DNA of 64,000 nt from Paenibacillus albidus (GTDB lineage: Bacteria > Bacillota > Bacilli > Paenibacillales > Paenibacillaceae), in assembly GCF_014644435.1 (NCBI RefSeq), contig NZ_BMKR01000030.1, forward strand, positions 1 to 64,000. Reading direction: 5' to 3'. Of the stretch, positions 1 to 7,461 are shown piece after piece. Below the pieces are notes generated by a model. That model was not told where the DNA came from. It saw only the letters and a program-made list of their open reading frames with translations, and ran no database searches. Within the stretch, counting starts at the first letter, position 1. Every line of letters starts with the position of its first letter. The translations under genes were made by a program, and so were the position numbers.

Positions 1-380
1 GTGAAATCCTGCGAATTCATGAGCCTGAGTGAGAAAACTAAATTATATTGAGGGAGTTTAACAATTAACTTTTATTTTCATAAGAGAAATGATCGTAAAT
101 GTAACGAGTCAACGCATCCTTCAAGTTTTGATGTCTATTCAAGTAATGAAGCAAGATTTTAGATCAAGCATATTTACCAATCACATTAATTTCTTTCTTC
201 TAAGCTTATTGATGATAAACAAATTATTAGAGGACTTCCCCCCCCTCCGAAGGTATATTTGAATGCTTCTACCTTAGAGGGGATTATTTCAAACTCCAAT
301 ATTCAGCTCATTTTTTAGACTTTGTACATCATTTCATTATATTGTCTTATTAACACTTTTTGTTAAAATGATTTTTGCAT
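1..380. other. Intergenic left edge, no complete gene
   Basis: Frame 1 is open from the window edge to a TGA at 49-51, so the first 17 codons could be the tail of a gene lying to the left, but nothing identifies it. The rest is AT-rich. A run of C at about 239-246 followed by AGGTA, with TACCT and AGGGG at about 270-282, can form an imperfect hairpin that may end transcription of a leftward or rightward gene. No other feature is seen. Confidence 0.35.
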
Positions 381-905
381 TTATTCTACGCTAAAGCTTT
401 TGGCCCATTCAGCGACCCTCCGACTACTTTCTTCTTCTGACAAATCTTCAATCCGAGTCATAATAGACCATCTTACTCCAAAAGGATCCAAAATACTTCC
501 GAATCGATCACCTGAAACAAAGTTTATAACCGGTTCCCTTACTTTTGCTCCTCTTGATACCGCGTTTTCAATTACCTGATCAACATTATTTACGTAAATT
601 CCTAAAGAATAACATGCATTGTCTTCATCTGGCGGCAAGGCCAATTGATATGCCGGATTAGCTGCCCCCAGTTGCAAAAAACCATTTCCAAAATCTAATT
701 CCGCATGAACAATCATTTTATTGCCATTTCCATCAGGATGTTCGGTAATATCCTTCACCCTTGCATTGAAAACAATTTTATAGAACTCTATTGCTTCAGA
801 AGGATCCTTCACTGTTATAAATGGGGTAATAGATGTAACACCATTGGGTGTACCATTCTTTGTATATTTACCTGATACTGCCGTATATTTTATGTTTTCA
901 GTCAT
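381..905 (-). CDS. VOC-family (PhnB/glyoxalase-like) protein
   Basis: A 174-residue protein of the vicinal-oxygen-chelate superfamily. After a short N-terminal extension, VTSITPFITVKDPSEAIEFY is the first beta-alpha unit typical of PhnB-like proteins, and residues about 100-150 (SLGIYVNNVDQ, then GDRFGSILDPFGVRWSI) form the second unit with the usual D-P-F-G-x-R-W end. Such proteins are often metal-dependent lyases or antibiotic-binding proteins, but the substrate cannot be read from sequence. The ATG follows a strong AAAGGAGG. It lies downstream of, and in the same direction as, a WYL regulator; VOC and SRPBCC proteins are common neighbours of such regulators, so control by that regulator is likely. 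Family confidence is high, function unknown. Confidence 0.85.
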   Translation of the reverse strand: MTENIKYTAVSGKYTKNGTPNGVTSITPFITVKDPSEAIEFYKIVFNARVKDITEHPDGNGNKMIVHAELDFGNGFLQLGAANPAYQLALPPDEDNACYSLGIYVNNVDQVIENAVSRGAKVREPVINFVSGDRFGSILDPFGVRWSIMTRIEDLSEEESSRRVAEWAKSFSVE

Positions 906-1204
906 TTTTACTCCTCCTTTAAATGATTATACATATCAATTTTATGCTTATACCTTCATTGGATTGCTGCAATCATTCAGTTTGATGTCAGACCGTCTTT
1001 TCAATTCTCAGGGTAACTGTTTTTGATGAGGCTGGCCCTATAATATCATCCCGAGTTCAATTCGGCAGTTAAGTATTCCCCCAGTCTGCCATTGTGTAAA
1101 ACGCATAAAGGTATAACATATCATTCATTTGAAAATTCTCCTTATCTTACAATTTATCAAATGATACCAACCATCTCGGTAATCAATGATTGTCATCATT
1201 ATAA
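906..1204. other. Intergenic region upstream of the VOC gene
   Basis: About 300 bases between the VOC start and the palindrome at the end of the WYL gene. On the minus strand a TATAAT lies just after the palindrome (about 1200) and another TATAAT-like word about 20 bases before the VOC ribosome binding site, so the VOC promoter is somewhere here, but no convincing -35/-10 pair was found. No open reading frame looks real. Confidence 0.4.
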
Positions 1205-1241
1205 AATAACTTCACTGACATCTACTGTCAGTGAAGTTATT
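1205..1241. promoter_or_regulatory. Perfect palindrome at the 3' end of the WYL gene (operator and/or terminator)
   Basis: A perfect 16-base inverted repeat (1205-1220 and 1226-1241) with a 5-base centre. Its core, TCACTGAC-N7-GTCAGTGA at 1212-1234, has arms identical to those of the palindrome at 48299-48321, which also sits directly behind a WYL-regulator gene and before an effector gene. The stop codon of the regulator lies inside the right arm. It could act as a hairpin terminator, but the shared arms suggest an operator for this regulator family. Confidence 0.6.
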
Positions 1242-2202
1242 GAATTTGATAATACTCCATTAACTCCGACACAACATCAACAAGTTTGTCCTTCAAACTC
1301 TGTGGTTCGATTACATGAATGGATTTTCCGTAGGATAGGAGAAAATATGGGATATATGTATGAATTGATTTTTCCTCAAGTAAAAAGATTGCTTGATTTG
1401 TTGTCCGCTCTTTCAGATGATGTCCCAAAAACCAATGCAGACATAAGTCATCTAATGACTCTGACCTGCCTCCGATAATTAAAGGAATTAACCCATCCTT
1501 GCCCACTAAATCAGGTAACAAATTTTGCATAAAAAATTCACGGGCTGAAAAAGCTTTGGAACGCTTAAATCTTATTTGAGTACGCTTGATCTGTAGAATC
1601 CGTTCTACCCGAAAGCTGCGGATCTCATTCCTTAGGTGGCAAAATGCAATAGTATACCATTTATTGTTCCAGTAAACCATTCCATAAGGGTCTATCACCC
1701 TATTCTCGGGTTGTTCTTCATGGCTTGTTCGATAATCAATTTCTACAGAGAATTCGTTTGCTACAGCCTGCTCCAATTCCACCAATGCCGGCTGAACGGA
1801 AGGGTCTCCCATGCGGTTTATAACATCAAATCCGGCTAAATGACGACTAAGTATACTTTCCTGCTCCTGATTCGAATACATTTTCAATTTTGATGTCGCA
1901 TTGCCTAATGCCTCACTCAAAGGGTATCCAGCTTCTTTTGCAAAAACAGCAGCTTGAAGAAGCGCCTTTTTTTCTTCAATATCAAATAGCAGGGGTGCTT
2001 TGATAAAATTATTCAGCAAGCTATACCCGCCATTATGACCTGTGTCGGATATTATAGGCACTCCACTGGCACATAGTGCATCAATATACCGATAAACTGT
2101 CCTTATATTTATTTCTAACTTTTCGGATATTTGTTTTGCAGTCATTTTTATGCCCGAATTCAGCATCCATAGAATTGCTAGCATATTATCGTTTTTTGGC
2201 AT
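1237..2202 (-). CDS. YafY-type transcriptional regulator, HTH_11 plus WYL domain
   Basis: A 321-residue regulator. Residues about 7-60 are a winged helix-turn-helix (MTAKQISEKLEINIRTVYRY, then ALCASGVPI), and about 140-235 form a WYL-type ligand-sensing domain (VIDPYGMVYWNNKWYTIAFC, then EIRSFRVERI); the WYL signature itself reads WYT here. The first ATG of the frame (2217) lacks a good ribosome binding site; the ATG at 2202 has GAGGG eight bases upstream and gives an N-terminus (MPKNDNMLAILWML) matching the paralogue at 47330 (MSKADHMLSILWML), so it is preferred. The VOC gene lies downstream in the same direction. Ligand unknown. Confidence 0.88.
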   Translation of the reverse strand: MPKNDNMLAILWMLNSGIKMTAKQISEKLEINIRTVYRYIDALCASGVPIISDTGHNGGYSLLNNFIKAPLLFDIEEKKALLQAAVFAKEAGYPLSEALGNATSKLKMYSNQEQESILSRHLAGFDVINRMGDPSVQPALVELEQAVANEFSVEIDYRTSHEEQPENRVIDPYGMVYWNNKWYTIAFCHLRNEIRSFRVERILQIKRTQIRFKRSKAFSAREFFMQNLLPDLVGKDGLIPLIIGGRSESLDDLCLHWFLGHHLKERTTNQAIFLLEEKSIHTYIPYFLLSYGKSIHVIEPQSLKDKLVDVVSELMEYYQIQ

Positions 2203-2453
2203 AACATGTACCCTCATCTATTTTAATTTATTAAACATCTTTTTATCTTATCAAGGATAACAATAAATTATTAGCTTTGCGAATCGCATGCATCCTTATT
2301 GATCAATCTTTCAGCCTATCCATCCTAACGCAACATTCAACGTGACTCGTCTGCCCTATCTTTTCAACTTCCTTGAGCGGCACTGTCACATCTGTTTTTG
2401 TACCATCAATTTATGCGATCAGTGATTTTATCTAAAGCTTGTTTCAAGGGCAA

Positions 2454-2668
2454 TTTAGTTGATAATCGTTAGACAAACATCTAATCGGCAATCGGACTAT
2501 GTTCTTGACCTTTACGGTAATCGGTACAAGTTCTTGTCCCTCGACACCAATTCATATTCTGGTTCAACTAACCTGCCCAATAGCTTAAAAGGCTACCGAT
2601 CTACCGGCAGCCTTCTATCTTTACGCTATAGATCTGGTTGTTGAGCTATCGTTTCTCGTTAGTTCAAT
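2454..2668. mobile_element. Possible solo or deleted copy of the recombinase element
   Basis: Three words match the borders of the recombinase element at 4466-5478. TTTAGTTGATAATCG (2454-2468) and CAACTAACCTG (2565-2575) resemble the two arms of the palindrome at 4466-4505. The imperfect inverted repeat at 2641-2668 (TTGAGCTATCG, tttct, CGTTAGTTCAAT) matches that at 5450-5478 at about 25 of 30 positions, with the same 5-base centre and the same orientation. No recombinase gene lies between them here. The simplest reading is a non-autonomous derivative or remnant; a second attachment site framing the 2.7 kb up to 5478 is the alternative. Confidence 0.4.
2587..2614 (-). terminator. Terminator after the reductase gene
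   Basis: On the minus strand AAGGCTGCCG and CGGTAGCCTT form a 10-base stem (one mismatch) with a 5-6 base loop followed by a short T run. It lies about 185 bases past the stop of the PanE-like gene and is oriented to end its transcript. Confidence 0.55.
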
Positions 2669-2798
2669 CGTGTTTTTAGGGGCTGACTTCGAATCGGCAT
2701 ACTTAGTTCTTTTCTTTGAGCCTCACGAATTTTTTCTAATTTACTTCTTGTATCTATTCGATTCCTACTCCAATAGCGGGGGCAGCAAATCGCAGCAA

Positions 2799-3722
2799 CT
2801 ACGATTGGATAATCCGCTCCGCCTCCAAAGCATCCCAGTTCGGCGTAGGCACATCCGACCTGGTCCTCAACTCGGCGAATGTGTAATTCAACGCATTAAG
2901 CTCCACATCCGTCCCATCAATCAACCGACTAATCGGGAGCAAGAAGAAAAGCTTTAGGGCCCAGCGAACTAAGCGTGGATACCGGATAATCCAAGATGCT
3001 TGACCCACCGGGGTCAGCGGGTAACCCAATGAATCCAGTACGTGAAAGCCCTCCCCCATCGCCGCCACCAACTGACGCAATCTCTTGTCGTCACGAACAA
3101 CCTGTTTCATTTGGAAGCCATGGAACAGAATGACCATGTTCATTGGCACGACTAACACCATGTGATTTTTTAGCCAGTCATCGATCTGATCATGATAGTT
3201 GAGCTTGTACTTGGTTCGCTTGAATACCTGCTCCAGCAGGGAGCGGAACGGAATGGGGCTGTTCAATCCCCCGATGATCATCTGCCCATGGCCGCCACGG
3301 ATGCAAATGACTTGCCCATCGGCACGAATACCAGCGGTAGTCTGGAATCCAAATGCGACCTGCTTGGGTGACCGCCCAGCCTTCAAATAGTCCTGCATAG
3401 CATAAGTATCCATATTGTTGCCAACCAGTATAATATTGCGGCTATCGTTGTTCGCGAGGATCGGCAGCACAGCCCCAAAGTCCGAATATTTCATCATGAC
3501 GAAGATCAAGTCATACAAGTCACCAGGCTCAAGTGTACGAATCACACGAACCGGATCGAAGGTTGTCTTGCGCTGAAAGTAATGCCGGATGACCACTCCC
3601 TTCTCTTCCAGTTCCTCCGCTCGCTTTCCTCTTGCCAACACGGTCACATCATGACCGCCCCGTACTAGGACGTGCGCTAAATAGCTTCCCTGCACACCTG
3701 CTCCGTACACAAGTATGTTCAA
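2799..3722 (-). CDS. Ketopantoate reductase family (PanE/ApbA-like) oxidoreductase
   Basis: A 307-residue NAD(P)-dependent reductase-like protein. It opens with a Rossmann GxGxxG motif (MNILVYGAGVQGSYLAHVL), followed by the variable N-terminal domain and the helical C-terminal domain usual for the ApbA family (LKNHMVLVVPMNMVI; ELNALNYTFAEL). A frame begins 21 bases further upstream, but TTG at 3722 is preferred because GGGGAGGGG lies six bases before it and the nucleotide-binding motif then starts at residue 2. It is divergently transcribed from a TetR regulator with one shared promoter region, so it is probably that regulator's target. A role in pantothenate synthesis is not implied; family members of this kind are often of unknown substrate. 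Confidence 0.82.
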   Translation of the reverse strand: MNILVYGAGVQGSYLAHVLVRGGHDVTVLARGKRAEELEEKGVVIRHYFQRKTTFDPVRVIRTLEPGDLYDLIFVMMKYSDFGAVLPILANNDSRNIILVGNNMDTYAMQDYLKAGRSPKQVAFGFQTTAGIRADGQVICIRGGHGQMIIGGLNSPIPFRSLLEQVFKRTKYKLNYHDQIDDWLKNHMVLVVPMNMVILFHGFQMKQVVRDDKRLRQLVAAMGEGFHVLDSLGYPLTPVGQASWIIRYPRLVRWALKLFFLLPISRLIDGTDVELNALNYTFAELRTRSDVPTPNWDALEAERIIQS

Positions 3723-3756
3723 TATAGTCCCCTCCCCATGCAATTAACAGATGTTG

Positions 3757-3785
3757 AATATATAACACCTGTGTACTACAATCAA
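3757..3785 (-). promoter_or_regulatory. Promoter of the reductase gene with an embedded palindrome
   Basis: Read on the minus strand: TTGATT, a 17-base spacer, TATATT, about 35 bases before the TTG start. The spacer contains ACACAGGTGT, a perfect 10-base palindrome at 3765-3774. A palindrome between -35 and -10 of the gene divergent from tetR is the usual position for a TetR-family operator. Confidence 0.6.
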
Positions 3786-3886
3786 GGTATCATTGGAACT
3801 AAAGCAAGCGCAATGGCTAATCGTAACTGCTTTTGTTGAGAAATGAACAACGAAAGCTGGATATGTTCAAGAAAGAGGGGAAAAAC

Positions 3887-4438
3887 ATGGATCGACGCAT
3901 CGAGCGATCAAGACAAATGATTATGCAAGCGTTCATCGGGTTGTTGGAGGAGCAGGATTTTGAGAAGATCACCATTCAAGGGATTGCGGATCGGGCCAAT
4001 GTCAACCGCGGAACAGTCTATTTGCATTTCACAGACAAATATGACCTGCTGGAACAGAGCGTGGAGACGTATCTGATGATGCTTGTTGACAGCTGTTTAC
4101 AGGAGGAAAGAGTAGCCACTGAACTATCCCGGGAGCTGCTGATTCGTGCGTTCACGTATCTGAAAGAGCATGCATCGATCTACCGCGTGTTGATGACCAA
4201 CAAAGGCAGTCCAACTTTCAGACATCGTATGACACAGTTCATTAAGGGAAATATCACCGTGGTGGTGAACTACATGAATCTGGAAACGGGTATCCATCGA
4301 GATGTGATGGCGCAATTCTTATCTATTTCCGTTACGGGGTTGATTGAATGGTGGATCGTCGAATCCATGCCGTATACGCCAGAAGAGATGGTCGAACAGA
4401 TGACTAAGATACTGGAAGCACGGCTGCAGCTATGGTGA
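3887..4438 (+). CDS. TetR/AcrR family transcriptional repressor
   Basis: A 183-residue one-component regulator. The N-terminal helix-turn-helix is clear (QAFIGLLEEQDFEKITIQGI, then ADRANVNRGTVYLHF, residues about 10-50), followed by an all-helical ligand domain whose C-terminus (QFLSISVTGLIEWWIVES) is of the TetR_C type often seen in Firmicute repressors of small operons. An in-frame ATG lies 54 bases upstream, but the ATG at 3887 has GAAAGAGGGG at proper spacing and starts just before the DNA-binding domain. It is divergent from the PanE-like gene. The effector is not predictable. Confidence 0.88.
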   Translation: MDRRIERSRQMIMQAFIGLLEEQDFEKITIQGIADRANVNRGTVYLHFTDKYDLLEQSVETYLMMLVDSCLQEERVATELSRELLIRAFTYLKEHASIYRVLMTNKGSPTFRHRMTQFIKGNITVVVNYMNLETGIHRDVMAQFLSISVTGLIEWWIVESMPYTPEEMVEQMTKILEARLQLW

Positions 4439-4465
4439 ACTTAATTACTAATCCAAGTATAACAT

Positions 4466-4505
4466 CGTCGTTGCAACTAACCTGGCATTTAGTTGAATAG
4501 CGACG
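4466..4505. repeat. Inverted repeat at the left border of the recombinase gene
   Basis: CGTCGTTGCAACTAA, a CCTGGCA centre, then TTTAGTTGAATAGCGACG form an imperfect inverted repeat between the tetR stop and the recombinase stop. Its right-arm word TTAGTTGAAT matches TTAGTTCAAT of the repeat at 5450-5478 at 9 of 10 positions. It may be a recombinase core site, and could also serve as a bidirectional terminator. Confidence 0.5.
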
Positions 4506-4536
4506 AATTCTAAAGCTGATCCGTCGCCATTACAAA

Positions 4537-5379
4537 CTAAAAGTATCGTCGATAAAGTTCTCTCCGACGTTCGCCGCGGAGTTGTGCGTAGACTTGAGTG
4601 GTCGATGCCTTCTCATGACCGAGCATTCCTTGAATGAAATCTAATGGAGCACCATTATCAAGGAGTTGGCATGCATAAGTATGTCGAAAGCGATGCGGGT
4701 ACACATTCACTTCAAGTTCTCCCCGATCTGCAAGCCGTTTTATTGCCCACCTAATCGTAGGTATAGCCATTCGTTTTGTTGGATGCGTATCGGTAACAAA
4801 TAAGGCTTTGCAGGAATCCTCACGGCTGGCCAGGTACTTCTTTAACCATACTTTGCACTCTGTCGTAAAGTAAACTTCTCTTTGCTTCGATCCCTTGCCA
4901 TTTATGATTGCTGAGCAGTTCTCCCAGTTTAGGTCTTCGATGTTGATTTTTTCTACCTCCCCAACCCGGCAGCCGGTGCTGTAGAGAAACTCAAGCAGTG
5001 CTCTTTCCCTGAGTGACTGACATGAGATTTTCAAGTGTATGACGTCTTCCTCAATCAAAAACTTAGGAATGCGCTTATCTAATTTGGGTTCTCTTAATTT
5101 TAGAGAAGGATTTGAAGTCAGATACGTCTCTTCATAAGCATACCGGAAAAGAGAACGAACAAAACGAATTCGATGACCAAGGCTGTTTGGCTTCAAACGA
5201 ACTGCTTGCTTTGCCAAGTACTCCTTCAGTATGGTTAACGTTACCTCTGTGACATCGAGATTGCCTAGCTCCATCACTAACATCTTGTGCTGTAAGGCGT
5301 ATTCTTTTAATGTTTTTGGACTGAACCCTTGAATGCGTTTGTCAGCCTCATACAAACTCCACAACTCATTTAAGTTCAT
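4537..5379 (-). CDS. Tyrosine recombinase/integrase
   Basis: A 280-residue XerC/D-type recombinase. Residues 1-95 are a SAM-like core-binding domain. The catalytic domain has all six conserved residues: R138 (STGCRVGEVE), K162 (GKGSKQREVY), H229 and R232 (HRFRHTYA), H255 (MLGHEKAST) and Y264 (TQVYAQLRG). It stands alone, with no excisionase or cargo directly beside it, and is framed by two related palindromes (4466-4505 and 5450-5478). Its start is covered by a long hairpin (5383-5435). Length and lack of an arm-binding domain fit a simple Xer-like enzyme; because the host Xer proteins normally sit elsewhere and this gene is framed by repeats, it is read as the recombinase of a small mobile element. 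Confidence 0.88.
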   Translation of the reverse strand: MNLNELWSLYEADKRIQGFSPKTLKEYALQHKMLVMELGNLDVTEVTLTILKEYLAKQAVRLKPNSLGHRIRFVRSLFRYAYEETYLTSNPSLKLREPKLDKRIPKFLIEEDVIHLKISCQSLRERALLEFLYSTGCRVGEVEKINIEDLNWENCSAIINGKGSKQREVYFTTECKVWLKKYLASREDSCKALFVTDTHPTKRMAIPTIRWAIKRLADRGELEVNVYPHRFRHTYACQLLDNGAPLDFIQGMLGHEKASTTQVYAQLRGERRRELYRRYF

Positions 5380-5382
5380 AAC

Positions 5383-5435
5383 AAAACCTCCCTTTAGAAG
5401 CTATTAAATCTAGTTTGCTTCTAAGGAGAGGTTTT
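5383..5435 (-). promoter_or_regulatory. Long leader hairpin covering the recombinase ribosome binding site
   Basis: Two 19-base arms (5383-5401 and 5417-5435) match at 17 positions with a 15-base loop. On the minus-strand transcript the second arm ends in GGGAGGTTTT, the recombinase ribosome binding site, and the first arm contains its complement. A transcript entering from outside would fold and mask the site, a device known from IS10 and IS50 transposases. Confidence 0.65.
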
Positions 5436-5449
5436 AATCTGCCCGCTGT

Positions 5450-5478
5450 ATTAAACTAGCGTTTCCCGTTAGTTCAAT
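5450..5478. repeat. Inverted repeat at the right border of the recombinase element
   Basis: ATTAAACTAGCG, a tttcc centre, then CGTTAGTTCAAT: two 12-base arms (10 matches) around 5 bases, the size and layout of a tyrosine-recombinase core site. A close relative lies at 2641-2668. The stop codon of the neighbouring hypothetical gene (5469-5471) is inside the right arm, so the site overlaps a gene end. Confidence 0.55.
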
Positions 5479-5810
5479 CCATGATCGTCGTCTATTATCC
5501 ATGAAAACTCTTTAGCAATCGAGCTTGCAATTCCAGAAATCGCTAGTTCTATAGTGTCATCAATGTATCTGGGCACATCGATTTCAATTAAATTCACTTC
5601 TTCAATACCATTAAGTGTGTTAAATGCGTAACTCCCATCTGGGTTTGCAGGGATACCTGTTAATCTTACAAGCTTCCCATTGATTTCTTTACAAAACGTG
5701 AGGTGACTAATTTTTGTGAATCCCACATTACGAGTTAAGTATTGCTCCAAAACCATCGATTTTATTTTTTTTGTGTAATCATTGGAATGGACGCTTATAT
5801 AATCAAACAT
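5469..5810 (-). CDS. Hypothetical protein whose 3' end lies in the recombination-like site
   Basis: A protein of 113 residues from the ATG at 5810, which has GAAAGAGG nine bases upstream (the longer frame to 5846 lacks one). No family recognised. It is soluble, without membrane segments or signal peptide, mixed alpha/beta in appearance (MFDYISVHSNDYTKKIKSMV at the start, IELAISGIASSIAKEFSWII near the end). Its last codons, including the stop, lie inside the inverted repeat at 5450-5478, so the original C-terminus may have been altered by insertion of the recombinase element. Confidence 0.6.
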   Translation of the reverse strand: MFDYISVHSNDYTKKIKSMVLEQYLTRNVGFTKISHLTFCKEINGKLVRLTGIPANPDGSYAFNTLNGIEEVNLIEIDVPRYIDDTIELAISGIASSIAKEFSWIIDDDHGLN

Positions 5811-5884
5811 AAATGGACCTCTTTCACCTTTATAGTATGTTCTCAAAGCTAGCTTCCATTATAAAAATACATGCTTTACTTAAT

Positions 5885-6025
5885 TCAGGATGGGAACAGG
5901 ATAATCCCCCTCTTTATTGCTTTTTTCTTGAACACCTGCGATGCAAAATCGTGAATCTGCTGAATTGAATCCCTATCACCATGTTCATAACATGCGATGG
6001 TCATATTAAGACATGTTTCCCTCTG
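5885..6025 (-). other. Possible gene fragment behind the membrane-protein gene
   Basis: Directly after the stop codon of the gene to its right the same frame stays open for 46 codons. The words TCLNMTIACYEHGDRDS and IQQIHDFASQVFKKKA look like an amphipathic helix pair of a TPR-like protein. There is no ribosome binding site before the internal ATG at 6004. It may be the tail of a broken gene; chance is not excluded. Confidence 0.25.
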
Positions 6026-6475
6026 TTAGCTGCAGTCCTCTTTAACTGTTACTTCATCATTGTTAATGGTCACCTTGGATGATCCCGACAAAAACTCTGT
6101 ATAAGAACATACCGCCACTCTCTGAGCGGAGCTGCCCTCTCTGGAATCGGTATACTCCAGGTAAATCCCGCCTTCACCCGAGAGATGGAGATCGGGTTTG
6201 ATCGTTATTTTTTGGCCGCTTTTGATCTCTTTACCCAGCTTATCCTTCGAGCCACTGGCTATAATCTGTCCATTGGAAAACCCCCTAATGACCCCCGTCT
6301 CCACCGACCCCAGATCATAATCGGAGCGGTTATCTACGGTTACCGTGAAGCTGCGGAAGTGGTTGATAAGACTGAATAAATCTGAGCTTCTTACCGCAAC
6401 CACACCCATGATTCCAATCAAAATAAATGCCGTGCTTATTGTTATTATAATAATAGCTCTCCTGTTTCCTCTCAT
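6026..6475 (-). CDS. Hypothetical single-pass membrane protein
   Basis: A 149-residue protein with a short basic N-terminus (MRGNRR) and one membrane segment (IIIITISTAFILIGIMGVVA, residues about 8-27), followed by an extracytoplasmic beta-rich domain (FTVTVDNRSDYDLGSVETGV; GEGGIYLEYTDSREG) with two cysteines (CSYTEF and the penultimate residue) that could pair outside the cell. The ATG has AAAGGAG 11 bases upstream. No family recognised; the topology suggests an anchored surface domain. Confidence 0.65.
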   Translation of the reverse strand: MRGNRRAIIIITISTAFILIGIMGVVAVRSSDLFSLINHFRSFTVTVDNRSDYDLGSVETGVIRGFSNGQIIASGSKDKLGKEIKSGQKITIKPDLHLSGEGGIYLEYTDSREGSSAQRVAVCSYTEFLSGSSKVTINNDEVTVKEDCS

Positions 6476-6571
6476 TTTCCGATTATCTCCTTTATAGAAA
6501 GACAGGATATATCAGGAAAATGTTACGTATTTCTTTTGATCATTTATCTTTAGTGATTTCGCCTGGACAAC

Positions 6572-7147
6572 TCACTCCGTCCCCCAAAGCCTCTCCACTC
6601 CCTTAAGCTCCATCCCCTGAAACTCCATCCGGTATATATCCGGTTTGGATGTATTCCACAGGAAGTCCAACCCATACGACGGGTCAAAATAATTCATCAT
6701 CAAACACATAACCATGCCATGGGTGCCGATAGCAATGCATTGTCCTTTATGAGTCTTCAAAATTTCATGTATCACACGTATGGCCCGTTCCTGGCACTCC
6801 CGACTGGACTCTCCTCCGGGTGAGGTAAAATCCGGGTCTGCAAACATCTGCCTGAGTATGGTATGCAGCTCTTGATCTGTCCAGTTGTGATATTCGGGTG
6901 AGAAAAGAATCTCCCTGAGATCTTCTACGCTATGTATTTCCTGCTCCAATTCCTGCGCCAGCCCGGCTATCGTCTCCACTGCACGAGTGTAGGGACTGGA
7001 ATAGAAGGCATTCAGGCCTTCCTTGCGTAATAATGCGGCCACTGTCCGGGCATCCGCCTCTCCTTGAACCGAAAGCCCACGCGTCCGCTCCGTTCCTGCC
7101 GCTTTTGGAGAATCGCCATGCCTTACCATATAAATATAAGTTTTCAT
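6572..7147 (-). CDS. Histidine phosphatase family protein (phosphoglycerate-mutase-like)
   Basis: A 191-residue branch-1 histidine phosphatase. The phospho-accepting histidine is in YMVRHGDS at residues 7-14, followed by SPYTRAVET (residues about 51-59), the family's second arginine motif, and GTHGMVMC (about 141-148), the second catalytic histidine. Substrates of this family range from sugar phosphates to nucleotides and cannot be assigned. The ATG follows AGGGAGG. Single gene; its upstream region is the repeat-bearing gap at 7148-7813. A second member of the family lies at 33443. Confidence 0.88.
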   Translation of the reverse strand: MKTYIYMVRHGDSPKAAGTERTRGLSVQGEADARTVAALLRKEGLNAFYSSPYTRAVETIAGLAQELEQEIHSVEDLREILFSPEYHNWTDQELHTILRQMFADPDFTSPGGESSRECQERAIRVIHEILKTHKGQCIAIGTHGMVMCLMMNYFDPSYGLDFLWNTSKPDIYRMEFQGMELKGVERLWGTE

Positions 7148-7461
7148 CTTTGTCCTCCCTTATTGCCTTGTCTACATTACCTAACACTACACTTTCTCCG
7201 ACCCTCTTCAGTTTCCTCTAATCATACAAAACTAGGGACAAAATCACCCCTGGCGGGTGAATAACAACTCGGAGCTTAACGAGGCCCGGATTATTGTATA
7301 ATAGGCAAGATTATCGTCATTTGGCTTGCTTAGAACCACATTGTTGTACAACGTGCGCAACTCTCGCCCATATAGCGTGGTTAAGACAATGGTTGACTGT
7401 GCGATTTGGCGTGGGTCCCTCTGCGGACACGATGAGGTCCCTTCACGATCTTCGGCTGATG

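Larger units (their letters stand above)
2218..2798. other. Gene-poor gap with recombinase-site-like sequences
   Basis: No convincing gene. The 61-codon frame at 2459-2644 has no ribosome binding site and no recognisable sequence. Two imperfect direct repeats lie at 2490-2510 and 2519-2539 (period 29; shared words AATCGG and GTTCTTG). The stretch 2454-2668 carries arms related to the palindromes that flank the recombinase gene (separate entry), and 2587-2614 is a terminator for the reductase gene to the right. Confidence 0.5.

Noticed and set aside
2459-2644. 61-codon frame in the gap near the recombination-like sites
   Set aside because: No ribosome binding site; the sequence consists of short direct repeats and hairpins and has no family resemblance.
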